A stretch of DNA of 64,000 bases, taken from NCBI RefSeq assembly GCF_000381365.1, contig NZ_KB905466.1, positions 2,778,821 through 2,842,820 of the forward strand. Reading direction: 5' to 3'. Shown here piece after piece: positions 19,353-29,108 of the stretch (positions within the stretch are counted from its first letter, which is position 1; each line of letters starts with the position of its first letter). The DNA comes from Bacteroides salyersiae WAL 10018 = DSM 18765 = JCM 12988 (GTDB taxonomy: Bacteria; Bacteroidota; Bacteroidia; Bacteroidales; Bacteroidaceae). The translations under genes were made by a program, and so were the position numbers. The notes under the pieces are model-generated. The model saw only the letters and a program-made list of their open reading frames with translations. It did not search any database and was not told where the DNA came from.

Positions 19353-19625
19353 ATGAATAAGGCTGATCTTATTAATGCTATCGCAGCTGAGTCTGGTTTG
19401 AGCAAAGCTGACTCAAAAAAAGCACTTGATGCTTTTGTGTCTTCAGTTACTGGCGCTTTAAAAGGTGGTGACAAGGTTTCTTTGGTTGGTTTCGGAACTT
19501 TCTCTGTTTCTGAGAGAGCTGAAAGAACCGGTATTAACCCTTCTACAAAACAAGCTATCACTATTCCGGCAAAGAAGGTTGCTAAGTTTAAAGCAGGTGC
19601 AGAACTCTCTGAGGCTGTTGAATAA
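19353..19625 (+). CDS. hup: HU-family DNA-binding protein
   Basis: 90 residues beginning MNKADLINAIAAESGLSK. The HU/IHF fold is complete: an N-terminal helical dimerisation part, the GFGTFSVSERAERTG signature, the arm NPSTKQAITIPAKK and a C-terminal helix. The frame is open further upstream, but this ATG is the family start and the promoter's predicted transcript begins between it and the upstream codons. HU bends and compacts DNA non-specifically. Monocistronic, with its own promoter and terminator. Confidence 0.96.
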   Translation: MNKADLINAIAAESGLSKADSKKALDAFVSSVTGALKGGDKVSLVGFGTFSVSERAERTGINPSTKQAITIPAKKVAKFKAGAELSEAVE

Positions 19626-19647
19626 ACTATATAGTTGAAAGATTTTA

Positions 19648-19679
19648 AAAAAAGGGGGCGTGCTAACGCCTCCTTTTTT
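19648..19679 (+). terminator. Terminator of the HU gene
   Basis: AAAAAGGGGGCG (about 19649-19660), loop TGCTAA, then CGCCTCCTTTTTT (19667-19679). A strong GC-rich stem with a U-run, immediately before the argS -7 box. Confidence 0.9.
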
Positions 19680-19680
19680 G

Positions 19681-19688
19681 TATCTTTG
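19681..19688 (+). promoter_or_regulatory. -7 box of argS
   Basis: TATCTTTG, an exact consensus match, 23 bp upstream of the argS ATG and 2 bp after the HU terminator T-run. There is no -33 TTG at 19-bp spacing because that position falls in the terminator stem. Confidence 0.55.
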
Positions 19689-19711
19689 CGCGCAGAAAAT
19701 AATTGTAAGCT

Positions 19712-21505
19712 ATGAATATAGAGAATAAACTTGTAATGTCCGTAATAAGCGGACTGAAAGCTCTTTATGGTCAGGATGTTCCTGCCGTACAGGTGCAATT
19801 GCAGAAAACGAAAAAGGAATTTGAAGGACATCTTACCTTGGTTGTGTTCCCTTTCCTGCGTATGTCGAAGAAAGGACCGGAACAAACTGCACAGGAGATC
19901 GGTGAGTACTTACAAGCTAATGAGCCGGCAATAGCTGCTTTTAATGTGATAAAAGGCTTTTTGAATTTGACAATAGCTTCTTCTGCGTGGATTGAATTGC
20001 TGAATATGATTCATGCTGACGAACGGTATGGTATAATGGCTGCCGATGCTGATTCTCCACTGGTGATGATTGAATATTCTTCACCTAATACGAATAAACC
20101 CCTACATCTGGGGCATGTACGCAATAATCTGCTTGGAAATGCATTAGCCAATATTATTATGGCGAATGGCAATAAGGTCGTAAAAACCAATATTGTAAAC
20201 GATCGGGGTATCCATATCTGTAAGTCTATGTTGGCCTGGAAACTTTATGGTAATGGTGAGACTCCCGAATCATCCGGTAAAAAGGGAGATCACTTGGTTG
20301 GGGATTATTATGTCTCTTTCGATAAGCATTATAAAGCGGAAATAGCTTCGCTGATGGAGAAGGGCATGACGAAGGAAGAGGCGGAGGCAGCTTCTCCACT
20401 GATGAATGAAGCCCGTGAAATGTTGGTGAAATGGGAGGCGGGAGATCCTGAAGTACGTGCTTTGTGGGCTATGATGAATAATTGGGTGTATGCCGGATTT
20501 GACGAGACTTACCGTAAGATGGGAGTTGGTTTCGATAAGATATATTATGAGTCGGATACTTATCTCGAGGGAAAGGAAAAGGTAATGGAAGGATTGGAAA
20601 AAGGTTTCTTCTATAAGAAAGAAGACGGTTCGGTATGGGCTGATCTTACGGGAGAAGGGCTCGATCATAAGTTGCTGCTACGTGCTGACGGTACTTCTGT
20701 GTATATGACTCAAGACATCGGGACAGCCAAATTGCGTTTTGCCGACTATCCCATCGATAAGATGATTTATGTGGTGGGTAATGAGCAGAATTATCACTTT
20801 CAAGTGCTCTCTATCCTGCTTGATAAGTTAGGATTCGAATGGGGTAAAAGCTTGGTTCATTTCTCATATGGTATGGTCGAACTTCCGGAAGGTAAGATGA
20901 AATCACGGGAAGGAACAGTGGTGGATGCCGACGATCTGATGGAAGAGATGATTGCAACTGCTAAAGAAACCTCTCAGGAGCTTGGTAAACTGGATGGATT
21001 GACACAGGAAGAGGCAGATGATATTGCCCGCATTGTCGGTTTAGGTGCATTGAAATATTTTATCCTTAAAGTGGATGCCCGCAAGAACATGACATTCAAT
21101 CCGAAAGAGTCCATCGATTTTAATGGAAATACCGGGCCGTTTATCCAATATACCTATGCACGTATACAATCTGTACTTCGTAAGGCGGCAGAGAACGGTA
21201 TCGTTATTCCTGAGCAACTTCCTTTAGGAGTTGAATTGAGTGAAAAAGAAGAAGGATTAATCCAGATGGTAGCTGATTTTGCAGCAATTGTTAAACAGGC
21301 CGGGACAGATTACAGTCCGTCTGTTATTGCCAATTATACTTATGACTTGGTGAAGGAGTATAATCAATTCTACCATGATTTTAGCATCCTGCGCGAAGAG
21401 AATGAAACGGTGAAGATATTCCGTATCGCATTATCTGCCAATGTGGCTAAGGTAGTACGTTTGGGAATGGGCTTATTGGGCATTGAAGTGCCGGCCAGGA
21501 TGTAA
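19712..21505 (+). CDS. argS: Arginyl-tRNA synthetase
   Basis: 597 residues, normal length for a class I ArgRS. It has the N-terminal Add-1-like domain, the HIGH motif as SSPNTNKPLHLGHVRNNLLG (about residues 120-138), the KMSKS-like GKMKSREGTVV, and the anticodon-binding DALR helix domain at the C-terminus (FNGNTGPFIQYTYARI, then the bundle ending LLGIEVPARM). It charges tRNA-Arg with arginine in the cytoplasm. It has its own -7 box after the HU terminator and a strong terminator after its stop. Confidence 0.98.
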   Translation: MNIENKLVMSVISGLKALYGQDVPAVQVQLQKTKKEFEGHLTLVVFPFLRMSKKGPEQTAQEIGEYLQANEPAIAAFNVIKGFLNLTIASSAWIELLNMIHADERYGIMAADADSPLVMIEYSSPNTNKPLHLGHVRNNLLGNALANIIMANGNKVVKTNIVNDRGIHICKSMLAWKLYGNGETPESSGKKGDHLVGDYYVSFDKHYKAEIASLMEKGMTKEEAEAASPLMNEAREMLVKWEAGDPEVRALWAMMNNWVYAGFDETYRKMGVGFDKIYYESDTYLEGKEKVMEGLEKGFFYKKEDGSVWADLTGEGLDHKLLLRADGTSVYMTQDIGTAKLRFADYPIDKMIYVVGNEQNYHFQVLSILLDKLGFEWGKSLVHFSYGMVELPEGKMKSREGTVVDADDLMEEMIATAKETSQELGKLDGLTQEEADDIARIVGLGALKYFILKVDARKNMTFNPKESIDFNGNTGPFIQYTYARIQSVLRKAAENGIVIPEQLPLGVELSEKEEGLIQMVADFAAIVKQAGTDYSPSVIANYTYDLVKEYNQFYHDFSILREENETVKIFRIALSANVAKVVRLGMGLLGIEVPARM

Positions 21506-21530
21506 GAGTTGATGTGAGCTAATATAGAAC

Positions 21531-21578
21531 ATACGGGAATTCTTCAAGTAAGATTGACTTGCTGAAGAGTTCCCGTAT
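21531..21578 (+). terminator. Terminator of argS
   Basis: ATACGGGAA(T)TCTTCA pairs with TGAAGA(G)TTCCCGTAT, followed by ATTGTTTTTATT. It also faces the 3' end of the minus-strand LruC gene and may serve both. Confidence 0.85.
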
Positions 21579-21652
21579 ATTGTTTTTATTCCAGTTAGTG
21601 TTTTAAGTGAAGTTAGAAAGACTTTTTTGACAGGGATGAATGATGTTTCTGA

Positions 21653-23596
21653 TTATTCTTTCTTGTGTAAGTACCAGTCAGTGTTTTCATTACCATTACT
21701 TTTTACCCAATTTGTGAAATTCGGATAAATCTCGTCAATTCGTATGCCTTCATTTGAGCAGTCGAAGTCTTTGATGTTAGGCAAATGTATGGCATAAGGC
21801 ATGTTGTCTTTAGAGATATAATACATTTGTTGGCTCTCATCGGTCAGATCATTTCCTTTTCCAAAATGGCTGCTGTCTGCCCGTTTAGTGGGTACATAAT
21901 TGGGAAGATGCAGTTCTTTACCTCTTTCATTCAAGGCATTGATAATGATAAACGGATTATAAGGGGGGAGCATGGCTGCTGATTCGATCTGTGGAGTTCC
22001 GAAAGTTGTAGTGACGGTAAACTTACCTTTTTGTTTTACAGCTTGCTTCATGTTGTCTGCAACAATAATAATGGCATTGTCATTATCTGCTCTTTCCTCC
22101 AAACCTTTATTGTCAAACTGGAACAGGGGGCTTGCTGTGAATGTATAGTTCTCATAAGCAATATTTACGGCAGTTACTTTATCGGGAGTAACTGATAGGC
22201 GGTATCCGAATCCGTTAAAATTATTGTATCCGGCGCCATCCCAATAGGGAGTGAATTCGTCTATAGTAGAGGTAATCCGGTTTTGCATATTCTTATATAC
22301 TCTTGATTGATAGTATACCACTACGTCGTTCAAGTCATAGTCTCCTTGATCTGGCCATAGATCTTCAAAAGCGAGCAATCCGAAATAGGTTGTATAGTTA
22401 TCCTCTTCGGAAGGACCCGGATCTTCTGGCTTTTCCAATTCAGCCATGTTGCTCCCATCAATAGCTCCTTCCACATCTGCATGACAATACATAATAACGT
22501 CGGTATAGTTTGGTCGCTGGCTTTCCAATGGTCTGTCTTCTATCCCTATGGTAACCGAGCTGTTGGCCTTATCAAAAATAGCGATTGTGTGCTGATTGTT
22601 TTCATCGCCGTTTTTGGTATTGAGTGCATTGACGGAGTAATAGTTATGATTTCCACTGGAGTGGCCGATATTTCCTTTGATAAAAGCACTCGAAGAGACT
22701 CCCCAACCAATAGTAACTCCTGCTGGAAATTTATCTTCGAATTGATTGGTTTCCTTATTCCAATAATGTAGTTGTATCGTACTTCCACAAGAGATACCTG
22801 CCGATACAGGGAAAGCAATAATTTTTTGTATGTCGTTGACAGAACTTGGTAGCTGTCCGGTGGGGTAGGTATAATAGAGAATCGTATTACTTACTGAAGG
22901 TGCATATTTTCCTATCATAGCCAAGTTCACCTTTGTTTCCTTCATAATGGGAATGCCTGTTTCTACTCCCGGTGTGAAATATTGTGGAAAATAACTTTGC
23001 ATTTCTTCTTTGTATGGAGATGTAGTAGCTTTGGTAATGTTGTATAGTTCGTTTTCCGGGAAGATGAAACGCTCCGATAGTAAATAGCTGGGGTAACCGG
23101 ATTCGTTCCAATTTCCTAATACCAGCATATCGGAAGGATAGGTGTATGTCATGGCTCTGGTATTTCCGCTTCTGTTTTTGGGGGCTTCTATGCCAGCAGA
23201 AATCCTGCTTGCAGTAACCTCTGTCTCTATGAAAGGTACACCTACATACGGTGAGTAGATATAGGCTTTCTTGATATAGGCTGGCAGGGTCGTTTCTCCT
23301 TTCAGTATGCCTTTGGCATCTGTTATACCGCGATAGATCGGCTCAATATCTTTCTTTGTACTGATCCCATCGTTTTCTTCAAAAGGGTTTTCGCTGTAAA
23401 TTTCTATCGATACAGTATAGTCCTGCAAGCCTAAGTCTATGTCTATCGGACAATTAAGCGTAGTTTGAAAATCGAAATAATCGCCTTTTACAGGCTTCTC
23501 GGGAGCTTGTGATAAATCTACATCTTTTACGCAAGATGATAAACCGAACAGTAATATACTACTGGCGCAGAGGAGTCGGGTCGTAATTTTTTTCAT
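21653..23596 (-). CDS. LruC-domain surface lipoprotein
   Basis: 647 residues. Lipoprotein signal MKKITTRLLCASSILLFGLSSC with lipidated Cys22. The C-terminal half has the LruC/DUF4114-like signature YFGLLAFEDLWPDQGDYDLNDVVVYYQ (given here in part) and GFGYRLSV. The N-terminal ~150 residues look like an Ig/CNA-type sandwich (YRGITDAKGILKGETTLP). Proteins with this layout are common in Bacteroides and related taxa, but no biochemical role is established that I can name. It stands alone between convergent argS and the topA terminator, with its own -7 box. Confidence 0.8.
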   Translation of the reverse strand: MKKITTRLLCASSILLFGLSSCVKDVDLSQAPEKPVKGDYFDFQTTLNCPIDIDLGLQDYTVSIEIYSENPFEENDGISTKKDIEPIYRGITDAKGILKGETTLPAYIKKAYIYSPYVGVPFIETEVTASRISAGIEAPKNRSGNTRAMTYTYPSDMLVLGNWNESGYPSYLLSERFIFPENELYNITKATTSPYKEEMQSYFPQYFTPGVETGIPIMKETKVNLAMIGKYAPSVSNTILYYTYPTGQLPSSVNDIQKIIAFPVSAGISCGSTIQLHYWNKETNQFEDKFPAGVTIGWGVSSSAFIKGNIGHSSGNHNYYSVNALNTKNGDENNQHTIAIFDKANSSVTIGIEDRPLESQRPNYTDVIMYCHADVEGAIDGSNMAELEKPEDPGPSEEDNYTTYFGLLAFEDLWPDQGDYDLNDVVVYYQSRVYKNMQNRITSTIDEFTPYWDGAGYNNFNGFGYRLSVTPDKVTAVNIAYENYTFTASPLFQFDNKGLEERADNDNAIIIVADNMKQAVKQKGKFTVTTTFGTPQIESAAMLPPYNPFIIINALNERGKELHLPNYVPTKRADSSHFGKGNDLTDESQQMYYISKDNMPYAIHLPNIKDFDCSNEGIRIDEIYPNFTNWVKSNGNENTDWYLHKKE

Positions 23597-23625
23597 ATAT
23601 ATGTTATTTGATTTGTTTGCTGCTG

Positions 23626-23633
23626 CAAAGATA
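23626..23633 (-). promoter_or_regulatory. -7 box of the LruC lipoprotein gene
   Basis: Minus-strand TATCTTTG (plus CAAAGATA), an exact consensus match 29 bp upstream of the ATG. The -33 region is weak. Confidence 0.55.
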
Positions 23634-23672
23634 ATAAGAAATAGATATAAAACACTGAAAATGAGTAAAAAA

Positions 23673-23706
23673 TAAGAGACATTCTACAAAATGAGAATGT
23701 CTCTTA
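23673..23706 (-). terminator. Terminator of topA
   Basis: Perfect 13-bp arms TAAGAGACATTCT (23673-23685) and AGAATGTCTCTTA (23694-23706), 8-base loop, followed on the minus strand by TTTTTTACTC. It lies 18 bp past the topA stop. Confidence 0.9.
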
Positions 23707-23723
23707 GAAAAAATCTTATTATG

Positions 23724-26069
23724 TTATTTCTTTTTTGCTGTCCGTCCCTTTTTAGGAGTGGACGTTGCTTTTTCGCTTTGCAGCTTGATAATCTCCAAAC
23801 AAGTTTTCAGATTCAAATCTGCGGGAACCACATCTTTAGGGATTTTATAGTTACTTCCTTTATAAGAGATATATGGTCCGTATCTTCCGTTCAGTATTTC
23901 CAGTTCCGGTTCTTCGGCGAATTGCTTGATGTGGCGTTTGGCCTCTGTGGCTCTCTTCTCTGTGATAAGTTCGATGGCTTCTTCAAGCGTAATGGCCATT
24001 GGATCGAGTGTCTTAGGCAGAGATATGTATTTACCGTCATGGCGTACGTACGGTCCAAAGCGTCCTGTACCTATGCTTACTTCTTTATCCTCGTATTCGC
24101 CAACGACACGCGGAAGTTTAAACAAGTCCAATGCTTCCTGAAGAGTGATCGTTTCCATTGACAGGCCCTTCTCCAAACGTGCAAAACGGGGCTTTTCTTC
24201 CGAATCCGTACTGCCGACTTGTACGACAGGTCCAAAGCGTCCGATTTTGACTGATACTACCTTCCCGGTTCCCGGTTCTTCACCCAGAATACGTTCACCT
24301 ACTTTATGTTCTGTTTTAGTAGCTAATGTCGACTCTACCGAAGGATGGAATCCTTTATAGAAGTGTTTCATGATTGCTGTCCATTGCTTCTCTCCGTCTG
24401 CTACCTCGTCAAACTCTTTTTCGATATTAGCCGTAAAGTTGTAGTCCAGAATATTTGAGAAATATTCGTTCAGGAAGTCATTCACTACCGTTCCGATATC
24501 GGTAGGCAGTAATTTTGATTTTTCTGCTCCTACTATTTCGGTATGTATGGCATCACTTATATTTTGGCCTTTTAGTGTCAGTATATTGAAAGAGCGTTCC
24601 TCACCTGCTTTGTCTCCTTTCTCTACATACTCGCGTTGTTGGATAGTAGAGATAGTAGGAGCATATGTGGAAGGACGGCCGATACCTAATTCTTCAAGTT
24701 TGCGTACGAGACTGGCTTCTGTGTAACGCGGCGGACGTTGGGTGAAACGTTCGGTAGCGACAATATCATTGTGCTCGAGCACCTGTCCTTTTTTCAATGG
24801 AGGAAGCAGATGGCTTTCATCTTCCTGTTCGTTTTCGTCGTCATACGATTCTTTATATACGCGAAGGAAACCGTCGAAAGTAATAACTTCTCCGGTTGCT
24901 GTAAACACATCATCATTGGTACTGATACCGATGGTTGCAGTTGTCTTTTCCAGTTCGGCTTCTGCCATTTGTGAAGCGATGGTACGTTTCCAGATCAGGT
25001 CGTACAATCTTTTTTCCTGTGAGGGTGCTTCTACGGTGGAGTTTTCCATATAGGTAGGACGGATGGCCTCATGCGCTTCTTGTGCACCTTTGGTTTTGGT
25101 GGTAAAGTGGCGCGGATGCACGTATTGTTCTCCCATCATGTTGATGATAGCCTGTTTGCTACCTTCAGTTGCATATTCCGACAAGTTGACCGAATCGGTA
25201 CGCATATAAGTGATTAATCCGGCTTCGTATAATTTTTGTGCCAACATCATGGTTTGTGCCACTGTATACCCCAATTTGCGGGCCGCTTCCTGTTGCAGAG
25301 TCGAGGTTGTGAATGGTGCGGCCGGGCTTTTCTTTATCGGGCGTTTGGTAATATCTTCGATTGTGAATATAGCATCTTTGCAACTTTCCAAAAATGCTTT
25401 GGCTTCTTCTTTTGTCTTAAGGCGATGAGCCAGTTCCGCTTTCATTTCTGTCAGTTTACCGTCAGTGTCCGGTACGAGGAATATGGCGATAACGCGATAA
25501 GACGCTTCGCTCTTGAATGCCTGTATTTCCCGTTCCCGCTCTACAATTAGCCGTACGGCTACTGATTGAACACGTCCGGCGGAAAGAGCCGGTTTGACTT
25601 TCTTCCACAATACTGGAGAAAGTTCGAAACCAACGATACGGTCGAGGATGCGTCGTGCCTGTTGTGCATTGACCAAGTTGATATCGATTTCGCGTGGATT
25701 CTCGATGGCTTTTAATATGGCATTCTTGGTGATTTCATGAAAGACGATTCTCCGGGTCTGTTCCGGTTTTAGTTTCAATACCTCATAAAGATGCCAGGCG
25801 ATGGCTTCTCCTTCGCGGTCCTCATCGGATGCTAACCATACAACGTCTGCTTTCTGGGCTTCTGCCTGTAGTTTTGTTACCAACTCTTTCTTGTCTGCCG
25901 GTATTTCATAATTGGGCTTGAAGTTTTTATCGATATCGATACTGAACTCTTTCTTCTTCAAGTCTCTGATATGACCATAGCTGGAGAGTACTTTGAAATC
26001 TTTCCCCAGAAATTTTTCAATGGTTTTTGCTTTTGCTGGAGACTCGACAATAACAAGGTTTTTCTGCAT
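23724..26069 (-). CDS. topA: DNA topoisomerase I (type IA)
   Basis: 781 residues from the start MQKNLVIVESPAKAKTIEKF, the Toprim-domain beginning of the family. The frame stays open 67 codons upstream, but the extra part is Lys/Arg/Phe-rich and contains the TACTTTTG promoter box, so the ATG at 26069 is preferred. The Toprim metal motif is DEDREGEA, and the catalytic Tyr288 lies in GLITYMRTDS. The C-terminus carries three zinc-free repeats (FGPVVQVG, FGPYVRHDGKYISLPK, YGPYISYKGSNYKIPK) and a basic tail GRTAKKK. It relaxes negative supercoils by single-strand passage. Confidence 0.97.
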   Translation of the reverse strand: MQKNLVIVESPAKAKTIEKFLGKDFKVLSSYGHIRDLKKKEFSIDIDKNFKPNYEIPADKKELVTKLQAEAQKADVVWLASDEDREGEAIAWHLYEVLKLKPEQTRRIVFHEITKNAILKAIENPREIDINLVNAQQARRILDRIVGFELSPVLWKKVKPALSAGRVQSVAVRLIVEREREIQAFKSEASYRVIAIFLVPDTDGKLTEMKAELAHRLKTKEEAKAFLESCKDAIFTIEDITKRPIKKSPAAPFTTSTLQQEAARKLGYTVAQTMMLAQKLYEAGLITYMRTDSVNLSEYATEGSKQAIINMMGEQYVHPRHFTTKTKGAQEAHEAIRPTYMENSTVEAPSQEKRLYDLIWKRTIASQMAEAELEKTTATIGISTNDDVFTATGEVITFDGFLRVYKESYDDENEQEDESHLLPPLKKGQVLEHNDIVATERFTQRPPRYTEASLVRKLEELGIGRPSTYAPTISTIQQREYVEKGDKAGEERSFNILTLKGQNISDAIHTEIVGAEKSKLLPTDIGTVVNDFLNEYFSNILDYNFTANIEKEFDEVADGEKQWTAIMKHFYKGFHPSVESTLATKTEHKVGERILGEEPGTGKVVSVKIGRFGPVVQVGSTDSEEKPRFARLEKGLSMETITLQEALDLFKLPRVVGEYEDKEVSIGTGRFGPYVRHDGKYISLPKTLDPMAITLEEAIELITEKRATEAKRHIKQFAEEPELEILNGRYGPYISYKGSNYKIPKDVVPADLNLKTCLEIIKLQSEKATSTPKKGRTAKKK

Positions 26070-26146
26070 AACTTTTACTTTAATTAAGAATGCCGAGAGT
26101 GGTGCTTTTCTAAGTTTCAACTCCCATTTATTCTGAAATTCGCCGA

Positions 26147-26154
26147 CAAAAGTA
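26147..26154 (-). promoter_or_regulatory. -7 box of topA
   Basis: Minus-strand TACTTTTG, matching TAnnTTTG, 77 bp upstream of the chosen topA ATG. Its place inside the upstream open frame supports the shorter start. Confidence 0.5.
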
Positions 26155-26296
26155 GAAAAAAACATTTTCCTTACCTTATAATATAGAGAGAATCTGTTCC
26201 TTTTTTGCAAAAAAAGACTTTTTTTAGGAGTCAGGGAAGCGGGGAGACGAGATTTTTTAGTAATGGACAAATCCCGGAATAGAGTGCAATATAGCT

Positions 26297-27160
26297 TTAT
26301 CGTATCGGTATCGAAAAGCGTGGCGGTGTGAGGGTGGGACCGCTGCTGTTTTGTTTGTCAAAAACTACTTCACGGAGAATTTCGTATATCAATCCGCCTA
26401 CGTCCAATCCGAGTTTGAATTTCTCAAAGCGGTAGTAAGGAATCACGATCGGCACTGTTTCCCAACGCCCTCTCATAGCATTATAATAGCGCTGTGCCCC
26501 TACTTCCATACTGAACCGGTCGGACATGTCGACGGACATGGTGGCGCCGTATCGGTGGGTGCTCATCCCATAGGAGTTTCCAATATCATACGAGCCGAAG
26601 AACTTGAGGGTAACTTGATCCGAAGGATGATAGAGCAAGGCCCCCGAGGTACTGAATGCTTGTCCACTGATGTGGCTCATATTTATTTTCATAGCATTGA
26701 CGCTCAGTTGTAATGCCAGTTTGGGATTTAAAACATGTTGGTAACCGAGAGAAGCGTTGTTGAAGCGTCCGATTCCCGGTAGACTTGTCTGTGTTCCGGA
26801 ACCGAAGAAAGCTCCGTGGCGGAATTGTTTTATGATGCCGTCTGTTTGATAGTCTCCCCGAAAGATCGGGGAGGGATTGGTATAATAGGGCAGATAGATT
26901 TCCTTTTTCAGTGAGATTTCAGGTGGATGATTCATAGGTTTGTATGGATACGCATCGGACGGATACAAAGGATAAGTGGCTCTCTCCATAAACGGATCGG
27001 GTGGAAGAAGCTTAAATGAGGTTCGGGAGGAGGTATGTATGCTGTCGTTGATCATGTGTGTACTATCTTCTTGGGCAGAGAGCGACAGCGAAACCGAAAT
27101 CAGCAGGAGAAACATGCCTAAACGGATTGAAAGACACGATATATCGGCTTTTTGTATCAT
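26297..27160 (-). CDS. Exported protein of unknown function, probable outer-membrane beta-barrel
   Basis: 287 residues. A hydrophobic signal segment (LGMFLLLISVSLSLSAQ) ends near residue 30; a start at Met16 would give an equally good signal peptide. Residues about 120-287 alternate polar and hydrophobic residues with aromatic-rich strands (RFNNASLGYQHVLNPKLALQLSVN, LKFFGSYDIGNSYGMSTHRYG) like a small barrel. I do not recognise a named family. It has a near-perfect promoter 39 bp upstream and is followed by topA in the same direction at over 200 bp, so it is probably monocistronic. Confidence 0.7.
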   Translation of the reverse strand: MIQKADISCLSIRLGMFLLLISVSLSLSAQEDSTHMINDSIHTSSRTSFKLLPPDPFMERATYPLYPSDAYPYKPMNHPPEISLKKEIYLPYYTNPSPIFRGDYQTDGIIKQFRHGAFFGSGTQTSLPGIGRFNNASLGYQHVLNPKLALQLSVNAMKINMSHISGQAFSTSGALLYHPSDQVTLKFFGSYDIGNSYGMSTHRYGATMSVDMSDRFSMEVGAQRYYNAMRGRWETVPIVIPYYRFEKFKLGLDVGGLIYEILREVVFDKQNSSGPTLTPPRFSIPIR

Positions 27161-27198
27161 ATGCTTTTACCCTCCTTTGTTTTTGTGAGTTTTATGTA

Positions 27199-27229
27199 CA
27201 AAAATAACTAAAATATTCTGAATAGCAAA
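27199..27229 (-). promoter_or_regulatory. Promoter of the exported barrel-like protein
   Basis: Minus-strand TTTG (27226-27229), an exact 19-bp spacer and TATTTTTG (27199-27206). Confidence 0.7.
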
Positions 27230-27306
27230 TAGTTAGTCTGTTTTTTGATTCTGTTGACAGGCGCTTTGTAGGGAATTTCCTTTTCGAAGAAACAGAATAT
27301 GGGAAT

Positions 27307-27361
27307 GGTACATAATAAAACACCCTTTGCTTTTGAAGTGCAGAGAGTGTTTTATCGTACC
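27307..27361 (-). terminator. Probable terminator of the TPR/barrel operon
   Basis: GGTAC and ATAAAACAC (27307-27323) pair with GTGTTTTAT and GTACC (27347-27361). The stem is long, but the minus-strand U-tract after it is poor. It lies 25 bp past the barrel gene stop. Confidence 0.5.
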
Positions 27362-27386
27362 TATATTAATGAGAAAGTGATTCTGT

Positions 27387-29102
27387 TTAGAATTGGAAAC
27401 TCAGTCCGCCTACGAAATTGATGCCTTGGGTCGGATAATCCAGGTAGTACTGATACTCCTTATTCAGTAAATTGTCTGCTTTGGCGTAGATGGAAACGCC
27501 TTTGAACAGGTTATAAGTCGCCTTTAGTCCAAGGTTACTGACAGCCGGCAGTTTGGCTCCGGTAAAGAAATAGGGTTCCGTCCGGGAGATATATTGATAG
27601 CTGATGTTCAATGACAGTGCATGGATGGGGCGCGCTTCTATCTGCAATCCGAGTTTAAACTGAGGTTTCATTAATAGGGCGTCGTTATAATTGACTGTTT
27701 CCGAATCGACGTTAGGATCGTCGGCATCCCAATGATAATAAGTAGCATCGGCAGCGAAAGAGAACAAATCCTTATAAGCATAACTGATTTGTGCTCCGGC
27801 ATGGAAATTGTAACTGTCCGTTTGCCCGTAATCTGTAAATACGCCTCCCTGACCACCGGTTATGTCACTCATGTATGGGTACAGGTCGTTTTTCAGATTC
27901 TGGTATCCACCAAATAAGTCAAACCAAAGTCCGTTCACCGGACTGGCTTTGAAACCGATACGGGCATTGACCTGTTCATACGTGTCTGTAATGGGGTGTG
28001 AGAAACAAGCGTATGGGTTTATCTGCTCCAGACGACGGAAATCGTTCAGCAATCGTCCTCCGGTTGCTCGGGCATAAAGTACATAGCTGTCTGAGAAAAT
28101 GTAGGCAAGATCAATATCGGGAGAGACATAAAAACTTTTGCCGTTTTTGAAAGACAGGTCTACGTTAGCTCCGATATGAAGTCGCCAACTGTCGTCATTC
28201 AGTTCATAATATGGGTTTAAGTTTACCGTGGTACGGTTGTGGAATAACGTTTCTTTGTAGCTTCCCATTTGTCGCGGATCATAAAGGAGGTTATCCATTT
28301 CTACAGCGATACTAATCAATTGTTCTTCGTTGATCATTCCCGTTACATTTCCTTTGGTGCGAATTTGGGTTTCGGTGACTCCTAATTTATTTATCGCCGG
28401 GAAGCCTTGTTGTCGGTTGTACAACAACAGATTCGTTTCTGCCTGAAATTGAAGCGGTAATGTTTCGTCGGTCGACTTTAATCCGACGTGCATATCACCG
28501 GAAGTAAACTTCTGTTTATTGAAGATGGAATACGGGCGATAGTTGAAGTTGCTCAGTCCGAAGTGTCCGGCTATGTTCAGATTCATTCGGTTGAACTGGT
28601 GCAGGTAATCGATGCCTGCTCGTGTACGGTAGTAAAATGCATCCCATTCATCTGGCTTTGAAGTGCGGTAAGAAGGCATGTCCAATGTTCCTTTCATTCC
28701 CGCCATGTTGAAATTCACATTCAACTTATCCCGGTCGGAAAGGCGGAAAAGGTAATTGGCATAAGCGTCCAGATTATTGTAATTACCGTATCCTAAGCGT
28801 ACATATCCCGGATGACTCGTGGCTTGTGTCTCTTTTCCCGTATAGGCCTGCATGGTTCCTGCCGGGATATTCGAAGCCGGTGTGGAACTGACAGCATATT
28901 CCACCTCTTTTTTATTAACTACGGGCTCTTCTACTTTCGGCAGAACATTCACCTTAGCGGCATCCATGATAATGGGATTGTATTCCTGCTCCACCACTAC
29001 CGTGCGGTTTAGGGTAGTATCTTTTGGCTGGGTTTGTGCCTGTACTAATGAAGGGATGGCAATAAAGACCATTCCCAAGAAGATATATTGATTACGTTTC
29101 AT
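27387..29102 (-). CDS. Outer-membrane beta-barrel protein related to TonB-dependent receptors, no plug domain
   Basis: 571 residues. The signal peptide (about 1-22, ending LVQAQ) is followed by a conserved-looking linker (NRTVVVEQEYNPIIMDAAKVNVLPKVEEP in part), then about 480 residues of aromatic-rich amphipathic strands ending GLSFQF, as in barrels. No TonB box/plug is visible and it is short for a TonB-dependent receptor. The gene begins 6 bp after the TPR gene, so the two are translated together. A role in envelope assembly or a surface complex with the TPR partner is inferred. Confidence 0.75.
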   Translation of the reverse strand: MKRNQYIFLGMVFIAIPSLVQAQTQPKDTTLNRTVVVEQEYNPIIMDAAKVNVLPKVEEPVVNKKEVEYAVSSTPASNIPAGTMQAYTGKETQATSHPGYVRLGYGNYNNLDAYANYLFRLSDRDKLNVNFNMAGMKGTLDMPSYRTSKPDEWDAFYYRTRAGIDYLHQFNRMNLNIAGHFGLSNFNYRPYSIFNKQKFTSGDMHVGLKSTDETLPLQFQAETNLLLYNRQQGFPAINKLGVTETQIRTKGNVTGMINEEQLISIAVEMDNLLYDPRQMGSYKETLFHNRTTVNLNPYYELNDDSWRLHIGANVDLSFKNGKSFYVSPDIDLAYIFSDSYVLYARATGGRLLNDFRRLEQINPYACFSHPITDTYEQVNARIGFKASPVNGLWFDLFGGYQNLKNDLYPYMSDITGGQGGVFTDYGQTDSYNFHAGAQISYAYKDLFSFAADATYYHWDADDPNVDSETVNYNDALLMKPQFKLGLQIEARPIHALSLNISYQYISRTEPYFFTGAKLPAVSNLGLKATYNLFKGVSIYAKADNLLNKEYQYYLDYPTQGINFVGGLSFQF

Positions 29103-29108
29103 ACTTCG

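Noticed and set aside
19340..19885. Minus-strand frame of 181 codons across HU and argS
   Set aside because: Antisense to two certain genes and their terminator, and low-complexity Ser/Lys/Phe content; a shadow of the plus-strand genes.
26070..26270. 67-codon N-terminal extension of topoisomerase I
   Set aside because: It contains the -7 box, is Lys/Arg/Phe-rich, and precedes the conserved family start MQKNLVIVESPAKAK.
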